Assembly: GCF_032854445.1 (NCBI RefSeq) | Contig: NC_088300.1 | Span: 65,262,984 to 65,326,983 of the forward strand | DNA: 64,000 bases | Direction of reading: 5' to 3' | From: Liolophura sinensis | Taxonomy: Eukaryota > Mollusca > Polyplacophora > Chitonida > Chitonidae | Shown: positions 35,300 to 47,894 of the stretch, one piece after another | Layout: every line of letters starts with the position of its first letter | How positions within the stretch are numbered: position 1 is the stretch's first letter | Translations under genes and position numbers: made by a program | Notes under the pieces: model-generated | What the model was told of the DNA's origin: nothing | The model's database searches: none | Seen by the model: only the letters and a program-made list of their open reading frames with translations

Positions 35300-38200
35300 T
35301 AAATAAACATAAGTTTTTGTTGTTATTTTTGTTTTAATAAATACATCATAATCTTTATACATGTAGAGGCAAAGAACGTCTTTTAGTAATTAATGGTTGT
35401 TTCTTATGCGATTGTTGGTGACAATTGGTCTGATATCATTTTGCACCGCCATTATCTCCGTGTCCATCAGTGCATTGGTCTGTACTTCAAGTAGTAGCAA
35501 GCATCCTGACAAGTCGGGGTTGTCTCTATATACATGTACATAGAGGCCTATATCGAAGATTCTTATCGCAAGTCTTATGTATATTGATCTGATGCAACTG
35601 GCAGCGCACGCCTTTTCCTCTCCCCAGTGTGGGAGTATGTGATAGAACGCTATGTCAGCATATTGATTTATGTCGAGTTAATGTATGAATTAGCTGATTA
35701 CGATGCATTTGGCGCAATGGCGAATGTTAGGTGCACTCAACGGATGTAATCTTTCACTAATTGCTACCAGACCCGTCTTTACTGATGCGTGATTTATCGA
35801 CTCGAAGAATGAATGTAGCTGATTGCAACATCTGATAACTAATAATGAACATGACTGATTCAGTGAATGACTAATTTGTGTATAACGCCATGCTTAGGAA
35901 TTGTTCAGTATATGATGGTTGTTGGTTTATTTATTTATTTATTTACTTGATTGTTGCCGCAGATCATTTTATGAGTGCATTAAACCGAAGAGAACGCAGT
36001 AAGACACCGACCTTCGCAAGGATTTAACATACCCCTACAGCGGCAGCGGTAACAGTGAGGACTAGATTCGAACACGTTAGCCATGGCTTTGACCGTTTCT
36101 CCATTCCAGGACAGTCTGCACGGAACACCGAGCCTGTGGTATTCATAGACAAATTACCTTTTACTGAGCCAGGATAACACACCGTCCAAGACAGACAGGT
36201 GTAATGTCAAATTTATACAGTCGATACAATATTTACAGAAATTTGAACTTGTTTCTTGAACTTGTGTGTGTGGCGAAACAACCATATGTCGTATTTTATA
36301 ATTTTACGTGAAAAGATATTTGGGTGCAAGATTTGGTATAGGTTTCTTTAACCAATAATTGTACTAAATGGGGTGGGGGTTGGGTTGGCTTGGGCTGGGG
36401 GTGGGGTGAGGATGATAGGGTGTACTTGTCTTTGGCACCTATTTTTAAAGAACTCCACGCAGCTAAAATCAACCTTCTCACAGTGATAGGCCTCCATAGT
36501 ATGCACTTCAAGCTGTTACACAACACTCCCTCCCACCAATGCATAAAACAGGAATAATTATACTGTTTAGGTTCAGATTAGGCCATATAAGAATTGATAT
36601 TCTTCTCTTCCTGGAATAGGAAAATCGGTATGCATATAAAGAAGTGTAACAATCCAATGCATAGCTATGGCGAGAATAAGTTTATTTGACGGGGTAGCCT
36701 TATCCTGTAATACTGGAATGGCTAGGAAATCTATCGTTATATAACGTTGACACACCCATCTGACCTGAATTACAATTGAGTTTTGGGGTACTCAAGCCAT
36801 AAAATAAACTACCGGTACTCCATCCGTTATGCATGGTTAAAAAAATAGTTTTCCTGTGGTTTAATGATTTTATCCGTAGATCATATAATGCACTAAAACA
36901 AAAAGTTGCAACCAGTGATAGGAATCGAACTCTTGATCACATGTACCAGCTGTATAACAAATATTTATAAAACATGATTGCGTGAACCAGTATGATACTT
37001 TAGAAACACTCAAAGTCGATATCATACATACTCAAATAATTTTCATTCACGTCATCATATATTTTATTACAATGGGAATTCCCCCAGGGAAAGGCCTTAA
37101 ATTTGCGAAATCTGCTTTTGACCCAACTTTTGTCAGGGCCCAGTCGTTCATAAGTATATTATGACTTAAATCCGGTATTAACTTTAGTCCATACTAAAGT
37201 GTAATTTACGTTATATTAGGGTTATACTGGTATTTAGTTTTAAGATTGGCTTAACTTTAACATACTGTTGAACGATAAAGCAAAATTTATCAATCACAAC
37301 ACTCCAATGTTTCACAGCAAACTTGCATATTAATTAGTTGGCCAAGCACTCTGTGCTGAGACACTTATTGAAATCGTTCGGATTTTATTATTTTTCTTCC
37401 GTATTTTGAAAACTTTATGAGATATAAAAAGAAAATTTTTATTGGATATTGTTGAAATTGGTGATTTTAGGAACAAGGTTACGAGGCAAATTTTGTTTGT
37501 TTTAGGTTAATGTGACATGGCGACCATCTTGGATTTTGATCAAAACCTTTAAAAATCTTCTTCTCACGAACCAAAGAAACGGATTCTTTTAAAACTTGAT
37601 ATACTTGCAAAGTGATCCCAGTTAGAACAAGTTTGAAAACATCTTGCACATGCATTGAAAACGTTAGGAGCTCGCCATTCGTCGAACTTATGACGTCATA
37701 AAAAATGTCTAAGTTTGATAATGTTTGATGTGTATTGGGGTGTATTTGGCAACGCTGATTCCGAATCTGCTTTCGGAGTTTGACTATCGTTGTAACTTTT
37801 TTTTTACTCATGTAATTTCAATGGCTTGTAACTCGAGAACTACGAAAGCTACAAATCTGAGACTTACACCAAATTGTAGCCCAAGATATGTAGTTTCTTG
37901 TGCACGTCAGCGGATTTGAGCTACGATCTCGCTAGAATTGTTTAAATAACACCACCCTACTTCAGAAATATAAATGACTTTTGAGGTAACCGTGTATTGC
38001 CATATATTTGCTGCAGGTAACCTGCGTGTCTCCCTCCTCTCTACAGCCATCAACGGAGAATTTTCAATGTTTGCACACAAAGTCAGCCCTGTTCGCAATG
38101 CATCATGGGTAATTCTCAACAACCCCGACGGGATTTCTCCATAAACCGGTGCTACCATGGTGAATTATACGCAAAATGTCTATCCACAAATGTACCTTCA

Positions 38201-39640
38201 GTCATGACCAGCCAAAAACATCTTACTCTTATTAGGCCATATTCAACTGTTTCCAGTTTTTATTCAGGTCTAGACCTTACATGCTCGTAAGGAAGAGACT
38301 TGCTTTAGGATGCCTCACAGAAAAGTAACTATAACTAACACCGTATGCCATGTCTTTGGACTAGGGATCTTTTGTAAAGAAAAAAACACACAACACCGCT
38401 TATTAATTCTGACTATTTAGACCAAAATTTCATGTCTTTATAGTCTCCTAACATTTCCTGTCTACATTCACTCTGTCCTCGCCCGCTCTCAAAACTGAAC
38501 TGAGCCCAGGCAAACCAGATGGGACAGTAGACGGGGGTGATCGCACACCACCATGTGTCGAGCAACCTGAAATGTACATTCTTAACCAGGCGTGGTGATC
38601 GCTAAGGCCTAACTCGATCAAGACGTTGAGGTGGTTTTCGGCACTAGACGCATTGTATATGATATCTGGTAGTGTGGGGTTCTAAACCCAGTTGATTATT
38701 TTTTCATTTTTTCATGCTTTTTCTCCATGTTGCCTGTTTTTGTAAATACTGTTACAATTTGTACATGCAGGTTGAATGTTTTGAATTTTCCATTGTTTAT
38801 GTACTTCGGCAGTTGAATAAAATTATTTGTCATAATGTGTATTAGCATCTCTTGGTAAACAGATGTTTTCCAAGGCTTAATTTTTCCGATCATGGCAAAA
38901 TTAGTTCAGTGCATTTCTTTGATAGTGTTTTCTTATTGACATTCACTTGGGCCTTGGTGCTTGGCCACCGGTATCGCTGTAAGGAACCTAACAGCTTTCA
39001 CTGAACTTTTAATTGATTTACGTTTTTCTTGTTTTTTTTTCTGCATTAAAAAATATTACGCCTCACAGCGGATTAAGATTTCCCATCTAGAAGCAAGGGG
39101 CCCTTCGTTGACCTCTTAATAGCCTCATTATATCCCAACTTAACAAACTGAGTAGTGTAACATATGTCATGAGCTGTCTACTGTCTAGACATCTATACTG
39201 TTCTTAAATTCCAGGGGTGAAAACGTACTAAATCAGTAAAGTCAAAAAAAAAAAAACTGTGAAAAACACCACTACTAAACTGGGCAATATAGGTACCGAT
39301 AGCTATCAGTTAGGAAATTAGGCAAGTTGTATAGGCATTTTGAAAGTCTGTGGTTTATTAAAGTATGAAAGGGAAGTATGTGTGTGAAAACAACTGGGAG
39401 CCTGGCTTGAACGCGTCAGACAGACATTGAGCTGACAGTCCGCACTTTTTGTACATCGGAGCCTCTTGCTGGTTCGATCTGATATGTGAGGCGCGGAATA
39501 CACATGCCCTTCATACGTAAGGACTTAAGTTCGAATCCAGGCTTCGCTAGCACGGGATTAAAACAATAATGTGACACGCTTCAATGTTAGGTGGGGTCTG
39601 TGGAATTAGATGTGTAAGCAATAGTGTAATTAACAATACT
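35300..39640. other. No supported gene
   Basis: An eroded SINE-A-like tail in reverse lies near 35880-35960 (tttatttatttatttacttg), with a tRNA-like gattcgaac trace at about 36070. The sequence at 37500-37900 looks like an old dispersed repeat, but no second copy is in the window. No coding evidence. Confidence 0.45.
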
Positions 39641-39652
39641 GTGTGCTATGGA

Positions 39653-39835
39653 TGGGCGAGATGTGGTTGGCGAAGTCTCACTATGACTGGGCGATTCGTG
39701 GTTGGCGAAGACTCACGTTTAATAGGCGAGATGTGGTTGGCGAAGCGTCACTTTGACTGGTCGAGATGTGGTTGGCGAAGTCTCACTATGACTGGGAGAG
39801 ATGTGGTTGGCGAAGCCTCACGGTGAATAGGCCGA
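39653..39835. repeat. Minisatellite, 35-bp unit, ~5 copies
   Basis: Unit: gggcgagatgtggttggcga then agtctcactatgact. Copies differ by few bases. Confidence 0.92.
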
Positions 39836-39984
39836 TACGCTGCATACTCAGCAAAGATCCTACCACAATCAACCGTTCAAATTCAGGCGTCGTAACAGAT
39901 ATTCTTGTATCAATTGTTCACAATAACTAACGTTACGAATCAATATCCACCCCCCCCCAAAACATCTTTCGACGGTTGTTCCCG

Positions 39985-40070
39985 GTCTCTGCCCTGTTCC
40001 CTCTGATCGCGAACGTATAAGTGAAATAATATTATGTACGGCGTAGAATTGCAATCAAATAAATAAGTAG
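39985..40070 (+). mobile_element. SINE-A 3' fragment, diverged
   Basis: Contains ctctgccctgttccctctg, then aacgtataagtgaaataata and a mutated tail ending aataaataag. Confidence 0.7.
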
Positions 40071-40397
40071 AGCAGCCATGATGGTGTGATCGTTGAGACC
40101 CTTCAGTATATTGCTTTCTAAATAAGGTAATTAACAATTAACAGTCGGAATTGAAGCTATCCCTCTTTGTACAGATTCAAGTCTCTGTACGGTGAAGATG
40201 GGTATACTATTTGACAGTCTCTCCTTTATAATCTTTCTGTTAAATTACAATAGATCATCAACATACCGTCTGTGTAAATGAAAATAATTTGAAAGACTAT
40301 AGCATGCAGAGAGAAACCAGAGACGACATGAGATAGTGGGCAAATGGTCACACATAACCGGTGAAAAACTCGGTTAGGATTTTGTATTAACTATTCA

Positions 40398-40800
40398 TGT
40401 ATATGTTTATACAATAGCAACTTACTCATCCCCTTTAACACCATGATTTAAGCATTTAAGAATTGGGCCAAAAAACTGCAGTGACGTTAATTTCAATTTG
40501 TTAGAGATCACTGGTCTAGAATTACCCAAAATGTTGCGTTTTCATCATATTTAATATACAATAACATTAAAACAATCCAAAGGTCAGTGCGGAGACCTTA
40601 ACACAGAACATGCATATGTTTTTACAGTAGTAACTTATACGTCCCCTATTGAATTAGGCTTCATCGGGATTAGATTAACAAATCCGCCGATAACAGTTAC
40701 TATATATTAGAAGACGTTAGTCTAAAGTTACTGAGAATGCTCTGTTTTCATGTATAAGTAACAATGAAAACAATGCATATGTCTCTGCAATGCTTAGTCC
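40398..40800. repeat. Old tandem duplication, ~215 bp
   Basis: The block starting gtatatgtttatacaatagc at 40398 recurs diverged at 40613 (gcatatgtttttacagtagt), and a third copy appears to start at about 40774. Shared landmarks include acttact/atac.tcccct and ttactgagaatg/ttacccaaaatg. Confidence 0.6.
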
Positions 40801-42607
40801 ACCAGCAGAAACCTGGTGTAACAGAAGTACAGTAAACAGTGCAAAAATATCCCTACATAAATGGATCATGGCTATGCTCACTAATGTATCAGTGACCGTG
40901 TCGATATTACAGGTGAGAAACCTCAGTCAGGTTGTAAACAGCCAAATTCTGTCAGGCCACACCTGTCAAGGGAGCTAACTCTGAAGGACATTTTACAAGG
41001 GCCTGTTGGAACACTGTGAACTATGTACTTTGGCTGTGGGCATTTGCCAACACACAGTCGATATACTCTTCATGGTGTAGCTTTACATTATTCTCATTTA
41101 TATAGATAGTACATTGACTAATGTAAGCCAATGTTGGAGTGTGTTGAAGTCGAATGGTATTGATTTTTTCGGCGTACCGTATGACCTGTTTTTGGTAACG
41201 CAAGAAATCAGTGATCTCACAAATCATTTTTCATAACGAATATTATAGCACAATGGTTCGAAACGCGGAGTGGGATCAGACAGATTTCAGCACTGAAAAA
41301 TAGATCGTGCACAGAAAGTTTAAATTCGAAATAAAGATAAATCTATTAAATGTTTTAGTTTAATGGCGTATTTGTTCTTGTTGTGGGTTCACTGTGAGAA
41401 CTGTTGGCGCGTGTCAATCCTGCCGCATGCAATGCTATCTGCAAAAAAACACACACCTTATTTTGCGTTTGATAAATTCAGGACCACAGGTTGCAATGTG
41501 GCGTTGTGATAATAATATGTATTGTGTAGTAAGGCGTCGAATTTTCCGTCTGTTTTAGAACAGCGTCTAGACAGTTACATCATCCTATGAGCAGAAAAGT
41601 GGAAATACAAGCTTGTGCAGGTGTTGACGAACTGGAGATTAGGCTGAGATCACAATTATACTGATTATAACACGTATAAATCAACAGTAAAAAAGAAGAT
41701 TGGAAATATCGTTAATAACACGTAGCATTTAAAGTGATACAGACTAATTTCTGATTGGCTGTTCTGAGAGATGGGAAAGTCCAAAGCTGAATTTTAGGTA
41801 TGGCAAATTTATTCAAACGTGACCTAAGTTGGAAGGTTTAAGCCAGGAAACCCTTTCTTCAATGTCAGGTTATAAGCGTCAATTCTGTATCTCTTTACAC
41901 AATAATTTCAACCTGTAAGAAAATAATGTGAGGGTTTTTATAGCCTTCTGCTAAAAGATGAAATACTAGAAAGTTTATTATACACAATTATAACACACGG
42001 CGATCACAGCTGTAATTTCGCGTTCAGGCTGCCGTATATTAGATATAGTAGAACTTTCTTGCTACGATTCCTTATCACCTGCTAGACTACTGGACACAGT
42101 CAATGTATTATATGAGTTTAATTCTGGTGTATATATATAGAACATGATAATATATTGACGTTAGATGATTCAGACACAAATATCTGCCAGCGGTTAGTAT
42201 TTATAAGGATGTCTTTATAATAAAAAATGCAAGTCTTAAAATTTGAGAAGTTTAAACTAAACAAAAGTGGTACCATATAGCTTTTATTGTTAATCAGCCA
42301 GGTTCCCGAAAAGATGTTTTTAATCGTGAGACAATTATCAGAAAAACAAATAATACTAAAAAATCAAGGAAAAGTGGTTAAACGAATGGGCTTGATGTCA
42401 GCTACAAACAATAGCTAAACACAGATCGCCCTCTTGCGAGCCGTATTCCACAGGGGGCCGGGTTAGACGCATGCGCAGGTGTGAACACGCTGTGCGAAGG
42501 CTAACATCATTTGTTTATCAGTCACTGCACGAACCAGAAGAAAGTGCTAAAAGTTTACAGAAATGTGAATGAATGCGTCGAAACAGACATTCGTATACCA
42601 GCCGTCA
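40801..42607. other. No supported gene
   Basis: AT-rich, with only short frames. A small GC-richer spot lies near 42430-42500 (ggccgggttagacgcatgcg), without other signals. Confidence 0.5.
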
Positions 42608-42938
42608 GCCAATAAGGACGTCCTGGGTCAATAATCGAAAGGCCAATTCCCAAAAGTTAACAAATTCCCAAAGAACTAAGAAAGCATATAGAGTACGAAA
42701 ATATGACGGAATGATACAAAGAGAGGCGGTCAACACTTTTCAATGATGTAGGAAAGACGCAAGGTATGTTCTCGGCGACTAAGTAAAACAGTATTCAAAT
42801 CGTGTACCATGCTAGACTATCAGTTGTTGATAACAAAATATGTATCTCAATTGCACTTTGATTGCAACTGTTCACATATCCAACGGGGCGAAGATGAAAT
42901 ACCGCCCCTGGCCCCGGGTTAAGCGGAATTAGACAAAA
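42608..42938 (-). pseudogene. RT-element relic, 3' noncoding part (copy 2, reverse)
   Basis: Reverse complement of the same 3' region as copies at 20.6 and 54.1 kb: cttaacccgggg, gttgcaatcaaagtgcaa, ctagcatggtacac, attgacccaggacgtcctta. No coding part remains. Confidence 0.7.
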
Positions 42939-43273
42939 TCATGAAACAGATCGCCAGAGATTCTGAACGCTCTGTCCACATTTACTTACAAGAGAATTGT
43001 ACTCATTGTAAAACTTAAGAAACTTAAGACTCCAGCAATACATCGTTTTATAAATCATTCCACTCTGTAGATTGTATGGTAGATTTTAGATATATTTCAT
43101 TCTTCCCCGCTTAGTTTTCAGAAATACAGATATGTACTCTTCCATTCACTAAGCTGGACCCCTGTCTTTTCGAGTGAGCTGGCCTCAATATGTTTAAGTT
43201 GAAAAAAATGGTTTAATTTAATGCTACAGTAATTGTGACTTCATATCACCAAGTTATTCGTGAATAATTTAAG

Positions 43274-43690
43274 TTCAGCCCACACGGGCAACATTTGTTA
43301 TCGAAAACGAGATTTCTTGATCCAGACAACAAAAAAATCTTGAAATTTATTCGTGTGCGGATAACCGCAACAATAATTCCTGAGTTTTAATTTTGGGCAA
43401 CAAAAAATCCAGAAACAAATGAACCGGGCAAAAGATTTCGCTGGTCTGCCGGCAATCTGGATCTTGTGAGATCATTGTCGTCTACATCAACCAATCAGCG
43501 TCTTTGTGAGTACGTACAAAATGGAAGCTGTGACACAACGTTTTGGTGTCACATGATCTTTCGCCGCTGGAATCTTCAAAATGGACAACAAATGATGCTC
43601 GTGTGCGGGTAACCGATATTCCGGATCATTTGACAATTGAATCTGAATCTCCGATTTCCGACAAGAAATGTTATCCGTGTGCGCTAAGTG
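43274..43690. mobile_element. Putative MITE with ~34-bp imperfect TIRs
   Basis: Left end ttcagcccacacgggcaaca (continuing tttgttatcg) matches the reverse complement of the right end, cttagcgcacacggataaca (continuing tttcttgtcg), with about 7 mismatches in 34. Internal copies of 'cgtgtgcggataacc/gggtaacc' occur at about 43351 and 43602. There is no transposase. The class is unknown. Confidence 0.55.
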
Positions 43691-46678
43691 TTCGCCTTGC
43701 ATCGAAAGCAAACCGAATTTCGCTAACCGCTATATTCAGGAGGAGTCGACCAAACTCGGCATTGCTCGGAAATAGATAGATCGCAAAACGCTTGGGTTGG
43801 AACCAAGAAGAAGAAGCACCATTAAAAGGGCGATTGATAACTTGTTTGAGAGCCTTAACATTAATTTTTGTTTTAACAATGAACAGACGTTAGAATGAAC
43901 ATCATGGTCACGTATTTGCCAAGTTCGGATGATGCCCGAGTGGAGGTCATGGTGCCAATTGGGATCTTAAGATCTTTATTATTCCTGCAAGATGCGACGA
44001 TATGATTTCAGAATTAGGTTTACTTAAAAATTACGATTAAGCTGTTTTCGGTGCGTACAGCTTCGACAGTTTGAGGACAGCGCAGGCAAAGGAGCGGAAG
44101 CTGAGTTGGGAACTTGACCAACTGTTCTCAGAACTATAACTGTGGGGTGTTCTTGACAAACACGCAGATATCTTGCTATTTATTTGTTCGCTACATTTTA
44201 ACGTTGTGCTCAAGAAGGGGTTCTCAGCACCATATGGCTGCAATACTGCTAATTTAGCATCAAACTATAATCATTCATTCAAGAAGAGGTAATACTACGA
44301 CAAAATCGGTGAATGTAAGAAAGCGGAAAGTGCCCGAAAAGAAAAAAAAAGAATTGTTGTCAATTACCCGAGTCTTGATCGGAACATGCAACCTCACTGG
44401 CCAAGAGTAGATCGTGTTTCAGCTCGGGCATGTGTCCCACTCCAAAAAGCTGCAAAAATCGATTGTCATTACTCGTCGTATAGGCTGCCTATATCGTATT
44501 TCCTTTAACGACACATTTACACACTATAATATCTGAAATATTTCCTACACTTTCCTTTCCTACATTTTTATGTTAACCTGAAAGCATTGTTTCATCACAG
44601 CGGAGAAGGACATGTACTTTTTGTGTGTAGTACATTGGTCCCTTGTTGCTTGTTGGTACTGTTTTATTTTAGCTGCAGTTTATTTTGAAGGTATACGATT
44701 TTCGACGAAATTAGACGAGACGAGATAGGCCTTAATACAAAACATTTGTGACCAGACAGACATACCGCTAATCTTGTAACGTTTTGACTGCCATCTCTAT
44801 CAGATTCTTCACCTGTTATTAGTGGTGTATGAACTGTCAAAGCAGTCAGGCAAGCTTTCTTGATTTATAGGTCACCGATTCATAATGAATGCTTTTAGAA
44901 TGAGATCAAACTTAGAGAACAATCTGACTATTCCTCGGATCACAAAAATCAAATACAGGGATAAATTTAAAAATAACGGAACATATAACATGGCTTCTCC
45001 GGAACTAATTTTTGGGAAATCACGATGGCCGTGCAAAGTGCTCGGGTCATTGTTGGCTGAAGAGTCGATCCTGTTTTAAGATGCACTGAACACTGAAGCC
45101 ATATTCCGACATCTGAAAACTATATAACCGATAATATTCCGCGTAACATACGCTTTAATGAAAGTCTTTTCATCATATATCTCTTCCATAACGTCAGTAG
45201 TGCTCAAAGTTAGCAGACATTAAATCATCTAAATGCCTTATCAAATGCGTCATTTTCCAAAAGGCCAGACAAGTATTAAATATTGCACAGACTAAATTAC
45301 CGTTATCATTCCGAGCTAATCCTTAAGGTAACATGAACATACATGTGCATATAACAGATTTATTGCAATGCTTTATGCTTATATAACATGGGGACATAGG
45401 TTATTTATTTAAATCTAGATAATTGAACACTAGTGCTACTAGCTTATAATAATAGCAGTACCCCACACTATTTCAAGTTAAACCGTCTGGCTTGGGGAAA
45501 ACCAGAAATTATCTTCCTCGCTAGAGACAGGGGAACAAGTGAACCTCTGGGCGGGATCAGTTGAAAATAGGATGGGACCAGTAGAGAACAGAGTGGGGCC
45601 AGCTGAAAATAGGGCGGGGACACTGAAAACAGAAAAGAACCAGTTAAAGTAGGTTCTGACCACCTGAAACAGACGGGATCGACCTTTCGCAAGTTAGTGA
45701 CGAATTTTCCACACGTGGACTATGGCGTACAAACACACACGCCATGATGGTTGAAGACAAGCGGCCTTCAACGTAAAGTACACGATCTGATCCATTAATA
45801 GATTTTTTAAATATAAACATTTTTTTCATTTATAGAGTGACTCGTGGAATGATCGTCTTTATAGAAAACTAGCCTGGTCAAATTATAAGGACAAAACAGG
45901 TTTACAAACGTATGTTGAGCTAAAAAATACTTGGTTCGACTTAGAGGTGGATTCAATGTTGCTGCCCAAATGCTGTGATAATGACATTAACATATGCTGA
46001 ACTTAATGCGAATCAGCGGTTGAAGCTAGTTGAATATTTCATAAGGAAATTGTCGCCTGAATTGTTTCGTTTCTTCGTCTTATAAACATGGAATTCGACA
46101 GAAAACCCCAACGGAGATGTGTGTTAAATAACTATAGAATGGCGAATAATAATCATTAATTATGAGAAATCTCATATTTTGGCTGTAGTGGAGAAGGTAA
46201 AGCATTTCTAATATATGTTGGCTTAACACCATCTAAAGTGTTGGAAATTTAGGACATTAATAGATTGCTTAGAAAATCTTATGTCAGCACTTTTAGCCTT
46301 TGCTTTACGAATTATCAGTGTTGAAAATCTTGTAATTTAACATCATGTTACATCTTAAAAACTGCAAGAAAGCTAAACGCAAAGTAACGTTCTGAGGCAT
46401 TAGAACTCACATATTACAGAATTTAACACGTATCATTTTAACGCTTAGAAAATATTGACATTTCAACATCTGCGTCTTAATAGTGTAGCTCAAGTGGACA
46501 AATTTGTCGCCACTGGTTTACAGCGGCTTATCCACCTATCACCGGAAGAAATTTATATGAACATAATGAACAATTACATAGTGTATCACTTTATGCGATT
46601 AGGTCTATGACTTGGAATGGCAATAGCAGCTTACCAGGGTCGTTTAATTTGATGCATTTAGGCATAACTTTTCACAGA
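43691..46678. other. No supported gene
   Basis: A short degenerate G-rich repeat lies near 45540-45660 ('gggaccag.agagaacag'). Nothing else recognisable. Confidence 0.5.
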
Positions 46679-46932
46679 CAAGATCGACACGGTATGGTTG
46701 AAATGTTGCCTAATCGTTCACCCTAGGACAAGATCGCCACGATATGGCTGAAATGTTGCCTAATCGTTCACCCTAGGACAAGATCTCCACGATATGGTTG
46801 GTATGTTGCCTAATCGTTCATCCGAGGACAAGATCGCCACGGTATGGCTGAAATGTTGCCTAATCGCTCATCCTTGGACAAGATCGTCACGGTATGGCTG
46901 AAATGTTGCATCATTCATCCTAGGACAAGATG
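46679..46932. repeat. Minisatellite, 50-bp unit, 5 copies
   Basis: 'agatcgccac' starts at 46681, 46731, 46781, 46831 and 46881, an exact 50-bp period. The unit also holds atggctgaaatgttgcctaa. Confidence 0.95.
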
Positions 46933-47299
46933 ACCTTCTGAGGCGACAAACCACACTGCCTATTTATCCAAAACAAACACGGATATAAACGTTCAAAGGA
47001 AGCATGAATGAAGCGGCGTGGGGGCTTCTTAAATGATTCTGCATAAGGTCATGTCCCCCTTAAATTGAGAGAAGATGGAGTGAAGGTGGGAGATAAAGAA
47101 AAAAGGGGGAGGAGGACAGGAGGGAGTCGTTCCTCGATATGTCTCATCACGTCCCGCGATTGGACGCATATGGGCTCCCTTGATTGACTCTCTCTTTGCA
47201 CCTGAGCTGTGCAACTGATACCAATTCCATTCGATTTGTTCCTTTTTCAATTTATGTCCCCATCAAAGAGGTAAGGATATGACTATTAATAAAGTACGA

Positions 47300-47530
47300 T
47301 AGTTTCAAATCAATCTCGGCACGCCGTGATGGCAACAGGCTTCGGTGGGCCACCCGATCCTGACGCCATGAGAAAAGCGCTGCAAACGGGCCTGTTGATT
47401 AAATGACCTGTCGTATAGAACCTCATAGTCCCACAGGCTCGGCTCTAATGAATTAGCGGGCACCGGCCAAAAGAACTGCAACGGACCGGTTTGTTAATTC
47501 CTTTTCCCTCCCAGCAGTAATTGTAAAGTT
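47300..47530. promoter_or_regulatory. Possible conserved non-coding island with P2 homeodomain site
   Basis: A GC-balanced 230-bp block stands between an AT-rich flank and the large minisatellite. It contains TAATGAATTA (47446-47455), the TAAT-NN-ATTA palindrome bound by Paired-class homeodomain dimers, plus ttgattaaatgac. A 26-codon ORF including the stop (47329-47406, plus, good Kozak context) lies inside. It may be an enhancer or a small ORF; neither is proven. Confidence 0.25.
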
Positions 47531-47894
47531 AATTCGTCGAGAAACCGGACGCTAGGCAGTTGATTCCCACGTTCAAAATTAGAAAATTTCGGTAATCTGA
47601 GCTTCCGCTCGATAATTTCGGGAAATATGAAATGGCAATTTTATCCACAGCCGTTATATTAAGAGAACAACTGGCAACGTACTGCGACAATAAACAATCA
47701 CCGATTGTTCGCACATACGATTTTTATACAACTGTGAGGACTAAAATATGGCAAGTCTCAACCATTATTACATCTGTTTTTTTTTTTAAATTGCTCATTT
47801 ATTGCTTATATTACATTCCCAATTGCTGTGTAGCAAAGGCATTAAAATGTCTCTGGTAACCTGAAATGCTGACCCATAAGAAAAAAAAAATACC

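Noticed and set aside
43543-43779. 78-codon plus ORF
   Set aside because: Mostly inside the inverted-repeat element at 43274-43690; no protein features.
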